This document shows, piece after piece, positions 1-8,003 of a stretch of DNA of 64,000 bases; within the stretch, counting starts at the first letter, position 1; the number at the start of each line of letters is the position of its first letter. The notes under the pieces are model-generated. The model saw only the letters and a program-made list of their open reading frames with translations, did no database searches and was not told the origin of the DNA. The position numbers were made by a program, and so were the translations under genes. Location: contig JAKCFJ010000001.1 of NCBI GenBank assembly GCA_025041175.1, positions 1,240,001-1,304,000 on the forward strand, written 5' to 3'. The stretch comes from Halobacteriales archaeon YIM A00010. GTDB taxonomy: Archaea; Halobacteriota; Halobacteria; Halobacteriales; Haloarculaceae.

Positions 1-1426
1 CGAACTCGCCGGTCTGGGCCGCGTTGGCGGCCTCTGCGATCCGCCCGAAGCGTTCGACGTACCAGCGTTCGATTCCCGTCAGTTCGATAATCTCCTCGAC
101 GGTGTACCCCCGGTCGAACGCCTCGAACATCGCGTAGGGCCGGTCAGGCGTCGGTGTTTCGAGATACGCCGTTTCGAGTGTTGAGTCATCGACAGACCCC
201 CAATCGACGCTCGGTTCGTACTCGCTCGAACGCAGCGCCTTGAGCAAACTCTCCTCGAACGTCCGGCCGATTGCCATCGCTTCGCCCGTGGATTTCATCG
301 CGGTGGTGAGCGTGAAATCCACGTCCTCGAACTTGTCTTTGGGCCACCGTGGCACCTTCGTCACCACGTAGTCGATTGCCGGCTCGAACGCGGCGGTTGT
401 CTCTCCCGTGATCTCGTTTTCGATCTCGTGCAGGCGCTTGCCGAGCGCGACCTTCGCGGTGACGCGGGCAATGGGGTAGCCGGTCGCTTTCGAGGCCAGT
501 GCTGAGGACCGCGAGACGCGTGGGTTGACCTCCACCACCCGGTACTCGCCGCCCGGAGTCCCGTCGTCGCGCCACGCGAACTGGATGTTACAACCGCCCT
601 GAATCCCGAGATCGCGGATAACGTCGATCGCCGCCGTCCGCATCACCTGGTGACCGTCGTCGGGAATGACCTGGCTCGGCGTGACGACGGTCGACTCGCC
701 GGTGTGGATCCCCATCGGGTCGATGTTCTCCATGTTACAGATGATGATGCACGAGTCGGACTCGTCGCGCATCACTTCATACTCCAGCTCCACCCAGCCC
801 GCGATCGATTCAGTGATCTGCACCTCGTGGTTGCGCGACAGCTGGAACCCCTTCCGGACGCGCTCTTTCAGCTCGTCCATCTCCGCAACGACGCCGCTCC
901 CGCTCCCGCCGAGCGTGTACGCCGTCCGCATGATCACCGGCAGCCCGCCCACGGCCGACACCGCGTCTTCGACCTCTTCCATCGCGGTAACCGTCTCCGA
1001 ACGACACACCGGCTGGTCGATCGACTTCATCCGCTCGCGGAACAGATCTCGGTCCTCGGTCGCGTAAATGGTTTCCAGTGGCGTTCCCATGATCTCCACG
1101 CCGTACTCCTCGAGAACGCCCTGCTCTGCGAGCTCCGCCGTGACGTTCAGCCCCGTCTGCCCGCCCAGCCCGGCGATGACGCCGTCAGGCTCTTCTTTCC
1201 GGACGATCTCCGCGATGGCTTCGGTCGTGATCGGCTCGATGTACACTTTGTCGGCCATCTCGGGATCGGTCATGATCGTCGCGGGATTGGAGTTGACGAG
1301 CACAACCCGGGCACCCTCCTCTTCGAGCGCGCGACACGCCTGTGCGCCGGAGTAGTCGAATTCGGCCGCCTGTCCGATCTGAATCGGACCGCTTCCGATA
1401 AGCAGAATCGTCCGCTGGTCGCTCAT
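1..1426 (-). CDS. carB: carbamoyl-phosphate synthase large subunit, N-terminal part (runs off window)
   Basis: This is the large, ATP-grasp subunit that makes carbamoyl phosphate from bicarbonate, ammonia (from glutamine through CarA) and two ATP for arginine and pyrimidine synthesis. The ATG at 1424-1426 opens MSDQRTILLIGSGPIQIGQA, the classical CarB start with its Gly-rich loop. The ATP-grasp domain follows, including the segment LGGSGSGVV and the metal and ATP residues in VEVNPRVSRSSALASKATGYP. About 475 of the usual roughly 1,070 residues lie inside the window; the rest is left of base 1. carA is not seen. Upstream, 170 bases separate it from a small gene read the same way. The family identification is very secure. 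Confidence 0.97.
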   Translation of the reverse strand, partial: MSDQRTILLIGSGPIQIGQAAEFDYSGAQACRALEEEGARVVLVNSNPATIMTDPEMADKVYIEPITTEAIAEIVRKEEPDGVIAGLGGQTGLNVTAELAEQGVLEEYGVEIMGTPLETIYATEDRDLFRERMKSIDQPVCRSETVTAMEEVEDAVSAVGGLPVIMRTAYTLGGSGSGVVAEMDELKERVRKGFQLSRNHEVQITESIAGWVELEYEVMRDESDSCIIICNMENIDPMGIHTGESTVVTPSQVIPDDGHQVMRTAAIDVIRDLGIQGGCNIQFAWRDDGTPGGEYRVVEVNPRVSRSSALASKATGYPIARVTAKVALGKRLHEIENEITGETTAAFEPAIDYVVTKVPRWPKDKFEDVDFTLTTAMKSTGEAMAIGRTFEESLLKALRSSEYEPSVDWGSVDDSTLETAYLETPTPDRPYAMFEAFDRGYTVEEIIELTGIERWYVERFGRIAEAANAAQTGEF

Positions 1427-1597
1427 TACCTGATAGCGTTCGCACATCGTAATAAGCCCGGCGAAATTCTACGAAAGACGGAATTCGGTTACGAATTTCG
1501 GAAACAACGCTGCTGTCTGCCAGACTGATGGGATGAAGCTAGACAGGGTGGACGGTCAGGGGGACGGCAATGGGTCGGAAAAACGTGGCCGACGCGA

Positions 1598-1819
1598 TCA
1601 GGCGTTGTGAATCCGGTATCGGTAGGGGTGCTCGTGAATGACCTCGACCTCCGACTCGGCGTATTGGCCGAGAATCGTAGCGATCTGGTGGGTGCTGTCG
1701 AACGCCTCACCGTGTTCCTCGAGCAGATCGAGAATCTCCCGTGCCGTCAGCGGCTCATCCGGCTCGACCGACGCAATCACATCTCGAATCCGTTCGAACT
1801 CACCCCGGTGGACGGACAT
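1598..1819 (-). CDS. small winged-helix-like protein, 73 aa, unknown function
   Basis: The product MSVHRGEFERIRDVIASVEP... is 73 residues, acidic and mostly helical. The segment PLTAREILDLLEEHGE followed by DSTHQIATILGQYAE looks like the recognition half of a winged helix, and EVIHEHPYRYRI could be the wing. I chose the second ATG (1819) over one four codons upstream because a TATA box (TATAAAT on the plus strand, 1844-1850) lies about 27 bases upstream, giving a leaderless transcript. It is read in the same direction as carB. A small DNA-binding role is inference; I do not recognise a named family. Confidence 0.75.
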   Translation of the reverse strand: MSVHRGEFERIRDVIASVEPDEPLTAREILDLLEEHGEAFDSTHQIATILGQYAESEVEVIHEHPYRYRIHNA

Positions 1820-1843
1820 ACGGATACACACTGGTCCGAGTAC

Positions 1844-1850
1844 TATAAAT
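1844..1850 (-). promoter_or_regulatory. TATA box of the 73-aa gene
   Basis: The plus strand reads TATAAAT, so the minus strand reads ATTTATA. It lies 25-31 bases upstream of the ATG at 1819, the archaeal spacing that places transcription start at or next to the start codon. Confidence 0.6.
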
Positions 1851-1894
1851 CCAGTACTCCATCGTTTGACGTGAGCGAGCGAAAGCCTCGCCGT

Positions 1895-2425
1895 TCACGC
1901 CGGCGTGTCGTGTTCGTCCTCGAACTCCCGTCGTTTCCGGTACTCCTCAACGAAGGCGCCAATGTCGAATTCGAGCATCTGCGATTCGAACTCCTGGGTC
2001 GCGGCGTCGTCGTCGGTGTGGCTGATGGCGTGTTCCATGAGTTCGACGAGGAGTTCGACGACCACCTCGTGGAGCCGCCGCGCGTGGTCGTCGGACAGCC
2101 ACACCCGGGTGAATCCCACGGTGCCGTCGTCGCTCGCGTCCGCACTGACCACCCGGTCGGGGTACTCTTCTACGACCATTCCCATGATGTGCATCGTTCC
2201 GAAGGGAGCGCCGTCGGTCGTCTCGACGGCCTCATCCAGCACCGCAACGAGATCCTCGGGAACGAACCGGCTCAAGGGGTGGACGTCCAGCACGACCGCG
2301 TGGGTATCACCACACCCACACGCGATCTCGCGGAGTCCCATGTCGAGATCGTGGTAGTCGATCGATTCCCCACACGGTAACGCGAGCTCGGACGCCGGTC
2401 CCCCCGGAACGCGGGGCTCTGCCAT
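1895..2425 (-). CDS. conserved haloarchaeal protein (DUF5815-like), 176 aa
   Basis: The product starts MAEPRVPGGPASELALPCGESIDYHDLDMGLREIACGCG. A Cys at residue 18 and a CGC motif at about 36-38 could bind a metal. A middle domain carries VLDVHPLSRFVPEDLVAVLDEAVE, and the C-terminal third is helical and acidic (VVVELLVELMEHAISH). I believe this is the haloarchaeal family called DUF5815, but that assignment is from memory. No function is known to me. The start at 2425 fits a weak TATA (cggttaagg on the plus strand near 2448). Confidence 0.85.
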   Translation of the reverse strand: MAEPRVPGGPASELALPCGESIDYHDLDMGLREIACGCGDTHAVVLDVHPLSRFVPEDLVAVLDEAVETTDGAPFGTMHIMGMVVEEYPDRVVSADASDDGTVGFTRVWLSDDHARRLHEVVVELLVELMEHAISHTDDDAATQEFESQMLEFDIGAFVEEYRKRREFEDEHDTPA

Positions 2426-2463
2426 AAATGTGGTACTGCCGGGGAACGGTTAAGGACCGCGCT

Positions 2464-2673
2464 CTAGTCCTCGGATTCCTCGTCCGATTCGTCCTCGTCC
2501 GGTTCAGCCTCCTCCCGTTCGACTTCGATCTCCACTTCGATCTCGAGTCCCTCGACCTCCAGTTCGGCTTCTGCGGTCTGAGTGTCGCCGACCTCGATTT
2601 CGAGTTCGTTCTCCTCGACCTCCACCTCTACCTCTACCTCGACGCTCACGTCGCCGTCCTGTTGTCGGGCCAT
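2464..2673 (-). CDS. very acidic Val-Glu repeat protein, 69 aa
   Basis: The 69-residue product is built almost only from Glu, Val, Asp, Leu, Ile and Ala. After MARQQDGD it contains alternating Val-Glu tracts (VSVEVEVEVEVEE, then LEVEGLEIEVEIEVE) and ends in a purely acidic tail. Strict alternation favours beta-strand with one charged and one hydrophobic face. It has no cysteine, signal peptide or membrane segment. It is read in the same direction as the DUF5815-like gene just beyond its stop. Low complexity makes homology searching weak, so the coding call rests on the intact frame and the haloarchaeal-type acidity. Confidence 0.6.
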   Translation of the reverse strand: MARQQDGDVSVEVEVEVEVEENELEIEVGDTQTAEAELEVEGLEIEVEIEVEREEAEPDEDESDEESED

Positions 2674-3071
2674 GTCGATCCCTTACGGAAGGGGGGGAGA
2701 AAACGATTGCCATGGACGACAGCGGCGGATCGTTCCACTCGTCGGTGAGACACAGTTCCGCCAGAATCCTGTCGGATTCGACGTTCTCATACTGTCGGAC
2801 AGAGATGATTGAATATCAGCTGTTGGTGACCGCCAGACAGCAGCTGGATATTCCGTCTCATTCTATACGTGGCTCTGTCCGACAGTATCAGTCAACTCGA
2901 GACGAAAGCCCCGATGGTGGACTGGCACCCCGAACTACGAGATGTGCTCGCGGTGACGGCCACTGAAGAGGCCGATTTTGCGGTATTCCCTGATGTGGCA
3001 GCGAGGAGACCTATGTGGCTCGTCACGGCGTGCGAATATCTCCAGATCCCACGATAGCAACCGTGATTCGG
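2674..3071. other. intergenic region carrying a palindromic repeat
   Basis: About 400 bases without a convincing gene. The main content is a 100-bp near-perfect palindrome at 2789-2888, described separately. Open frames here overlap the palindrome and have no family signature. Confidence 0.6.
2789..2888. repeat. palindromic MITE-like element, copy 1
   Basis: The element begins ATACTGTCGGACAGAG and ends CTCTGTCCGACAGTAT, which are perfect 16-bp inverted repeats. Pairing continues inward through GAATATCAGCTG and CAGCTGGATATTC to a loop around tgaccg, so nearly the whole 100 bp can fold as one hairpin. A second copy lies at 15682-15778 and a right-end remnant at 52972-52985. It has no coding capacity. 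The simplest reading is a non-autonomous miniature element or a structured RNA gene. Confidence 0.8.
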
Positions 3072-3764
3072 TCAGTCATCCACGGCGAGATTGATATATG
3101 GCAGGAGAAACGTAATGAGCTTCCGTTCCACTTTCCGAAGATGGGTGGATGCGGTGGTCTTCGTGATGTCCATCTCCTCCGCGAGTTCTTCGAGCGTCAC
3201 CGCGCGTGGAATTTCGAAGTACCCCATTTCGACTGCCGTATTCAAGAACTCGCGTTGTCGCGTCGGAATCGACGAAAGGAGCTCTTGCCACTCTGCGCGA
3301 CTTGGGGTGATTTCTCGTTGGATATCCTGCGTGATTCGTTCGACAGACACGCTCCCGAACTCGGAGAGCAGCTCGATGGCGTTCGAGAGTTCGCTGCGGT
3401 CACCCAGTAGTAGATCGAAATATTCACAGCCATCTTCTAACTTTGTCGGCCCGATTGGAAGATAGCCTTCGTACATCAGTGCCTGCAACGGGGTGAGTTC
3501 GGTGAGGCGGCCGCGAAGCAGTATCGTCGCCGCATACCGTCCATCTGATGTTTCATACTGTTCGACCACATTGACGCTGTCTACCATCCGGTGTGTGCGA
3601 ATGATGTCGAGTGCCGGTTCGTACTCGCTGGTTTCAAGCGCCAACATTCCGACGTACCGGTGATTACGAAACGTAGACGCAATAAATTCTCCAAAAACAT
3701 CGAATTCGGCAAGTTCGGCGGTCCAGTCGCCGTCGTATCGGACACGCACTTCCGCAGTCAACAT
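3072..3764 (-). CDS. Bat-type helix-turn-helix regulator (HTH-10)
   Basis: The product is 230 residues. The C-terminal 55 residues form the HTH-10 (bacterio-opsin activator type) DNA-binding domain: TRQREFLNTAVEMGYFEIPR, then VTLEELAEEMDITKTTASTHLRKVE. The N-terminal part is a sensor-like alpha/beta region of the kind in haloarchaeal Bat-like regulators, where it probably senses a ligand. I chose the ATG at 3764 because further upstream the frame has arginine-rich composition that belongs to the antisense of the neighbouring gene. It lies 95 bases after the MmgE/PrpD gene and is read in the same direction, so it is the likely local regulator of the catabolic genes. Confidence 0.9.
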   Translation of the reverse strand: MLTAEVRVRYDGDWTAELAEFDVFGEFIASTFRNHRYVGMLALETSEYEPALDIIRTHRMVDSVNVVEQYETSDGRYAATILLRGRLTELTPLQALMYEGYLPIGPTKLEDGCEYFDLLLGDRSELSNAIELLSEFGSVSVERITQDIQREITPSRAEWQELLSSIPTRQREFLNTAVEMGYFEIPRAVTLEELAEEMDITKTTASTHLRKVERKLITFLLPYINLAVDD

Positions 3765-3859
3765 GATACTGAACGATGGAGTGGCCACCCATAAGTGTTC
3801 TCCGCTAGTAAATGATTCGACGACAAACGTGTCTATAATGCGACTGAACCTCCGATTCG

Positions 3860-5185
3860 CTACGTCTGCCATGGACAGACCAGTTCCGTTGCCGATGCGT
3901 CGCCGTGAAGTCGTCGTTCGATCGTTTGGATAACTGACGCCGGAAGTGTGGGCGAGACGAGACGACGGGCTTTCTCGCGTCTCGCATCGTCCGAGAGTGG
4001 TTGCGTTCGAGCGCCCGGTGGACGAGTAACGTCCGAAACGTGCGTCCCATCCTCGGCGTCGAGTTCGACGCGAGCGAGACACTCCTGTGGAAAGCGATCG
4101 TTCAACGCGTCGTCAGTCTGGAGCTCAACGGACTCCGAAAGCCCCAGTATTTCGGGGTCGGTCAGCGCATCCGTCGCGTGTTCCGCTTGTGTGAACCGGC
4201 CGCGGGCGAGCGCTGCCGCGACGGGGAACGGATAGGAGTACTGTGCCTCCTCGGGGGACTCGGGCGCACGAGTGTGAAGACGCGTCGCCTCCTCGAACGT
4301 GTGGACGCGAACCGCCTCGACGGCTGTCGAGTCGAAATCCTTCGACGCAGTTAGCGCCAGCACGGCTTCGACGCCGGGTTGCGCCCAGCGACAGCAGGGG
4401 TAGGGTTTGAGATACCCTTCTGTGACGTGATACGTGTCGCCGAGCGTGGCAGTGGTGGTAACGCCCGTTTCGTCGAACACCGTCCCCGATCCGGTGAACC
4501 CCGACTCGGCGAGGTGGGCTGAGACGATACCCACGTAGGCACCCCAGCCGATACCGTCTTTCGTCATTCCCGGCCGTTCGACACCGCGCATGATGGGTGT
4601 TCGCGGGGCGTGATACTCCGAAATTCCGAGCGCGTGCGCCGTCTGTTCGTGGGAAAATTCCTTGAGACGAGCAATGGACGCGGCCGCACCGAGCGCACCC
4701 CACGACCCTGTCCCGGTATAGACGCCATCTATCTCGTGGATTGCGAGTCCGGCCCGCACGCCGATTTCGTACCCGACGTAGACGGCCTCGAGGAAGTCGT
4801 TGATGGTCGCATCCAGGGATTCGGCCACGGCGAGTGCTGGCGGGACGACGACGGCGGCCGGATGCCCCTTCACTTCGCGGTGGCCGTCGTCGATGTCGAG
4901 GCCGTTCGCCGCCGTTGCGTTGGCGAGCGTCGCACCCTCCACGTGGAGTTTCGTCCCGCTTCCATCGAGCAGGACTGCCGTCGTCCCGTTTTCGTCGTCA
5001 AACCGGTTTTTCGCGTACCCACGAACGATGTCGATCCCGTCCTGACGATAGCCCGCCGTCATCGCGGCGAGGGTATCGAGCACTCGCATTCGGACATGTC
5101 GTTCGACCGCTGACGGTGCATATTGGAGCGTTGCAGATCGAACGAACTCGACTGCATCGTCCGTATTTGATCGATTGTTTCCCAT
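3860..5185 (-). CDS. MmgE/PrpD family protein (2-methylcitrate dehydratase-like)
   Basis: The 441-residue product belongs to the MmgE/PrpD superfamily, which includes 2-methylcitrate dehydratase and cis-aconitate decarboxylase. Supporting segments are MRVLDTLAAMTAGYRQDG near the N-terminus, ANATAANGLDIDDGH, GHPAAVVVPPALAVAESL, and LKPYPCCRWAQPGVEAVLAL in the lid region. The ATG at 5183-5185 directly follows the Rieske gene stop, so translation is probably coupled. The exact substrate cannot be read from sequence. Gene order (amidohydrolase, Rieske protein, this enzyme) suggests a hydro-lyase or decarboxylase step on an organic acid produced by the upstream enzymes; that is inference. Confidence 0.93.
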   Translation of the reverse strand: MGNNRSNTDDAVEFVRSATLQYAPSAVERHVRMRVLDTLAAMTAGYRQDGIDIVRGYAKNRFDDENGTTAVLLDGSGTKLHVEGATLANATAANGLDIDDGHREVKGHPAAVVVPPALAVAESLDATINDFLEAVYVGYEIGVRAGLAIHEIDGVYTGTGSWGALGAAASIARLKEFSHEQTAHALGISEYHAPRTPIMRGVERPGMTKDGIGWGAYVGIVSAHLAESGFTGSGTVFDETGVTTTATLGDTYHVTEGYLKPYPCCRWAQPGVEAVLALTASKDFDSTAVEAVRVHTFEEATRLHTRAPESPEEAQYSYPFPVAAALARGRFTQAEHATDALTDPEILGLSESVELQTDDALNDRFPQECLARVELDAEDGTHVSDVTRPPGARTQPLSDDARREKARRLVSPTLPASVIQTIERRLHGDASATELVCPWQT

Positions 5186-5186
5186 A

Positions 5187-5657
5187 TCAGAGGTAGACGA
5201 CGACGACTTCGTCCTCGACCGCCACTTCGTAGGTGTCGACCGGCGGTTCGTCGCCACTCGCACCACAGTCACAACAGTCGGCTGTCGAACGGGCGTTGGA
5301 CTCGTTGTCGTGTTCTTCCTCGGAAGATTCGACGGTCGTCTCGAACGTGCGAGCGCGAACTTTGTGGGGATTGAACACCGACTGGCCGGTCTCGATATCG
5401 AACTCCCACCCGTGCCACGGACAGCGCAAGATGTGTCCGTCATCCGTCCAGTCAACCTTCCCGGAACGGTTGGCCGCTGTCGTTCCGGTTACTTTCCCCA
5501 TACACAGCGGCGCGCGCTGGTGTGGACAGTCGTTTTTCAACGCGTAGTAGTCCCCATCGACGTTGAACACGCCCACGGAGACACCGTTCAGTTCGGTTAT
5601 CTCCCGCTTTCCCGGCGGAAGTTCTGCTGCCGGACAGATCTCGAATCGTTTTTTCAT
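5187..5657 (-). CDS. small Rieske [2Fe-2S] protein
   Basis: The 156-residue product is a single Rieske domain. The cluster ligands are visible as C44-P-H46 and C79-P-W-H82 (CPHQRAP and CPWHGWEF). It is too short for an oxygenase alpha subunit and fits a Rieske-type ferredoxin or an electron-transfer partner. An acidic, Cys-containing insertion (roughly residues 110-136, with C128, C129, C131) interrupts the last strands. The ATG at 5657 is preferred to the GTG at 5666 because GAGGTGG lies five bases upstream as a ribosome binding site. It starts 10 bases after the amidohydrolase stop and abuts the MmgE/PrpD start. Confidence 0.93.
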   Translation of the reverse strand: MKKRFEICPAAELPPGKREITELNGVSVGVFNVDGDYYALKNDCPHQRAPLCMGKVTGTTAANRSGKVDWTDDGHILRCPWHGWEFDIETGQSVFNPHKVRARTFETTVESSEEEHDNESNARSTADCCDCGASGDEPPVDTYEVAVEDEVVVVYL

Positions 5658-5667
5658 GCATGCCACC

Positions 5668-6774
5668 TCAGTTGGTCGGAAGACTCGCCGGGTCGTCCGG
5701 AAGTCCGTACAGTTCCTGTGCGTTTCCAGCCATCACGCCCGCTTCCATCTCCTCGGGCATCGGCGGCAGGGCGTACAGAGGCGAGTCCGTGTCCCAGTGT
5801 GGGTAGTCGCTCGCGAACATCACCGTCTCCTCGGCGTTCATCATCTCCATAATCTGGAGGAGGTGCTGTGGGTCGTCGGGTTCCTCGATGGGTTGGGTGG
5901 TGAACCGAACTTGGTCCGTGACGTACTCGCTCGGCGGCTTGTCGAGGTACGGAACCTGTGCGCGAAGCGCTTTCCAATTCTTGTCCATCCGCCAGAGGAA
6001 ATGTGGAACCCAACTGAGACCACCCTCGATGACGACGAAGTTGAGGTCGGGGAACGACGAGAGGACGCCCTCCGAGACGAGACTGACGAGTTGGCCCATC
6101 GCGTACGTCCCCAGGAGCGTGTGCCACTCGAAGTAGGTGCGCGGATGTCCGGCACCGGTCGGGGGCCGAGTGACCCCATGGCTCTCCGTGTATGGGTGCA
6201 TGGCGATGGGAAGATCCATCTCCTCGGCCGCTTCGTACATCGGCCAGTAGTATTCGTGACCGTAGGGGAGTTGGGCCGCCATCGGTATCACGACCTGTAC
6301 GACCCGCGGATGTTGCCCGAGTGTTCGAATCATCTCCGCCATCCGGTTCGGCTTCTGTGGTGCTGCCAACAGCGATCCGACGAACGCCCCACCCTCGGAG
6401 AGCCATCGGTCGATCGCCCACTTGTTGCTCGCGACCGCGAGCTCAGCAGCGTAGTCGTCGTTCGGGAGTGCGGTGAGATTGAGATACGAATTTCCCGTCA
6501 AGACGGCGTAATCGACGCCGTACTCCTCGAAATGCTGCTCTTTCATTTTCGGGATGTCGGACCCCGGTTTGCTCCCGTCGTCGGGGATCGCGTCGCGCCG
6601 AGAGAACTCCGCGACGTTGTCGTAGAGGATTTCGGGTGCCTGAATCCCCCTGTCTTTGTATCGGTCGGGGAGGTACTGGACGACCTCCGAATCGTCTTTC
6701 CACCGCTGGTGGATGTCACAGTCGATGAGCGTCAGATTCCCATCAGTGGACTGTTGGGTTCGTCGCCTCGTCAT
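5668..6774 (-). CDS. amidohydrolase-2 family metal-dependent hydrolase/decarboxylase
   Basis: The 368-residue product fits the amidohydrolase-2 (ACMSD-like) branch of the metal-dependent TIM-barrel superfamily. Seen motifs: LIDCDIHQRW near the N-terminus (Asp-x-Asp-x-His metal site), AMHPYTESHG, VVIEGGLSWVPHFLWRMD, and MFASDYPHWDTDSP with the catalytic Asp. Members hydrolyse C-N or C-C bonds or decarboxylate aromatic or unsaturated acids. The ATG at 6774 is preferred over a TTG at 6798. It is the first gene of the leftward operon, behind a TATA box at 6833-6839. The substrate is unknown. Confidence 0.93.
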   Translation of the reverse strand: MTRRRTQQSTDGNLTLIDCDIHQRWKDDSEVVQYLPDRYKDRGIQAPEILYDNVAEFSRRDAIPDDGSKPGSDIPKMKEQHFEEYGVDYAVLTGNSYLNLTALPNDDYAAELAVASNKWAIDRWLSEGGAFVGSLLAAPQKPNRMAEMIRTLGQHPRVVQVVIPMAAQLPYGHEYYWPMYEAAEEMDLPIAMHPYTESHGVTRPPTGAGHPRTYFEWHTLLGTYAMGQLVSLVSEGVLSSFPDLNFVVIEGGLSWVPHFLWRMDKNWKALRAQVPYLDKPPSEYVTDQVRFTTQPIEEPDDPQHLLQIMEMMNAEETVMFASDYPHWDTDSPLYALPPMPEEMEAGVMAGNAQELYGLPDDPASLPTN

Positions 6775-6832
6775 CGGTTGAATAAAACGACTCGCCAAAT
6801 CCCGTTATAGATCAGGGCGAACGTGTAACGGA

Positions 6833-6839
6833 TATAAAT
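6833..6839 (-). promoter_or_regulatory. TATA box of the amidohydrolase operon
   Basis: The plus strand reads TATAAAT; read leftwards this is ATTTATA in a GGGGATTTATATCC context, about 60 bases before the ATG. It implies a leader of roughly 30-35 bases, consistent with Shine-Dalgarno use inside this operon. Confidence 0.55.
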
Positions 6840-6951
6840 CCCCTCTCGAAATCTCGGGCGTCGTTTAACCCCCGAAGATGTAGGTGCGAAAGGCTACTTC
6901 GACCGTTCGCCTACGAATGTCCATGTACCGAACGAACGAGGAGAGCCGACT

Positions 6952-7725
6952 ATGACGAATCGGCAGGTCGCCACTTGTCAGTTCGAACCGGTAATCGGTG
7001 ACACCGCCTCGAACCTCTCGTCCATCGAAAAACTCGCACAGACACTTCCTGACGCCGTCGAGTTCGCGGTGTTCCCCGAACTCTGTGTGACCGGCTATGA
7101 CCTCGATATCGTTCCGGAGCACCAGAATTCGGTGCCGGGGGAAACGACGAAGCGCCTTGCGACCGTCGCCCGCAACACCGGCAAGGATTTGGTCGTCGGC
7201 CTGCCCGAGGGTGCCGACGAATCGGTGTACAATTCGCTCGTCTACGTTTCCGAGGACGGCGTCGAAGCGACCTATCGGAAGCGAAAACTCTGGGGTGAGG
7301 AGGCCAAGCGGTTCGATGCGGGGACAGGGCCGGCTACCGTCGAAACGCCGATCGGACGGGTTGGGCTACTGTTGTGTTACGACCTGAACTTTCCGGAACT
7401 ATCGCTCGCATACGCGAACGACGACTGTGATCTCCTCGCGGTGAGCGCAGCGTGGCGACAGTCGTTCGAACGCGATTGGCGACTGCTCTGTCGCGCCCGG
7501 GCACTCGATGGAACGTGCTACGTTGTCGGGTCGAACCACGCCGGAACCCAATCCGGTCGTCGGCACGCGGGCGAGAGCTGTATTGCTGGGCCGCGTGGTG
7601 ACATCGTGGCCAAGACGACTGATGGAACCGCAACCGCCGCGGCTACGGTCAGCGCCGAGACGCTCGTGCGGGCACGACGAAAGAATCCGGTTCGGAGGAG
7701 TAGAGAGTTCGATCCGGAACAATAG
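6952..7725 (+). CDS. nitrilase-superfamily carbon-nitrogen hydrolase
   Basis: The 257-residue product has the Glu-Lys-Cys triad of the nitrilase superfamily: E43 in FPELCVTGYD, K110 in YRKRKLW and C142 in LLCYDLNFPEL. Such enzymes hydrolyse nitriles, linear amides or carbamoyl groups. Its length matches the single-domain amidase branches. A GAGGAG ribosome binding site lies eight bases before the ATG. It is divergent from the amidohydrolase operon and 278 bases ahead of the ABC importer, so it probably hydrolyses an amide-containing imported compound or intermediate; that link is inference. Confidence 0.92.
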   Translation: MTNRQVATCQFEPVIGDTASNLSSIEKLAQTLPDAVEFAVFPELCVTGYDLDIVPEHQNSVPGETTKRLATVARNTGKDLVVGLPEGADESVYNSLVYVSEDGVEATYRKRKLWGEEAKRFDAGTGPATVETPIGRVGLLLCYDLNFPELSLAYANDDCDLLAVSAAWRQSFERDWRLLCRARALDGTCYVVGSNHAGTQSGRRHAGESCIAGPRGDIVAKTTDGTATAAATVSAETLVRARRKNPVRRSREFDPEQ

Positions 7726-7948
7726 AGGCGGTCGGTCCGGATTGCTGGATCGACCACACCCAGTTGGAAGGTGGATACGAATCGAGCACGGGCGTGACCC
7801 TCGTTGGCAAAATCGTGGTGCACTATCGTCAGTTCATATCAATATGTTTCGTCATAGTTGCGGTCTCACAGAACACGAGCGAAACCGATCGCATCGTTCG
7901 TAGCGTGGTCGGTAGTTGGCCGAACGAGTCGGTCGTGCCCAACGTAGC

Positions 7949-7956
7949 TTATAAAT
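7949..7956 (+). promoter_or_regulatory. TATA box of the ABC importer operon
   Basis: TTATAAAT lies about 50 bases before the likely ATG at 8004. It is the best promoter candidate in the 278-base gap after the nitrilase gene and implies a short leader. Confidence 0.5.
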
Positions 7957-8003
7957 GATGAACTACTACGGGTCAACCATTAGGCCACTCTTTGTATAAA
8001 GAC

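Noticed and set aside
650-1528. 292-codon frame opposite carB
   Set aside because: Antisense shadow of carB; His/Arg-rich and without family signature.
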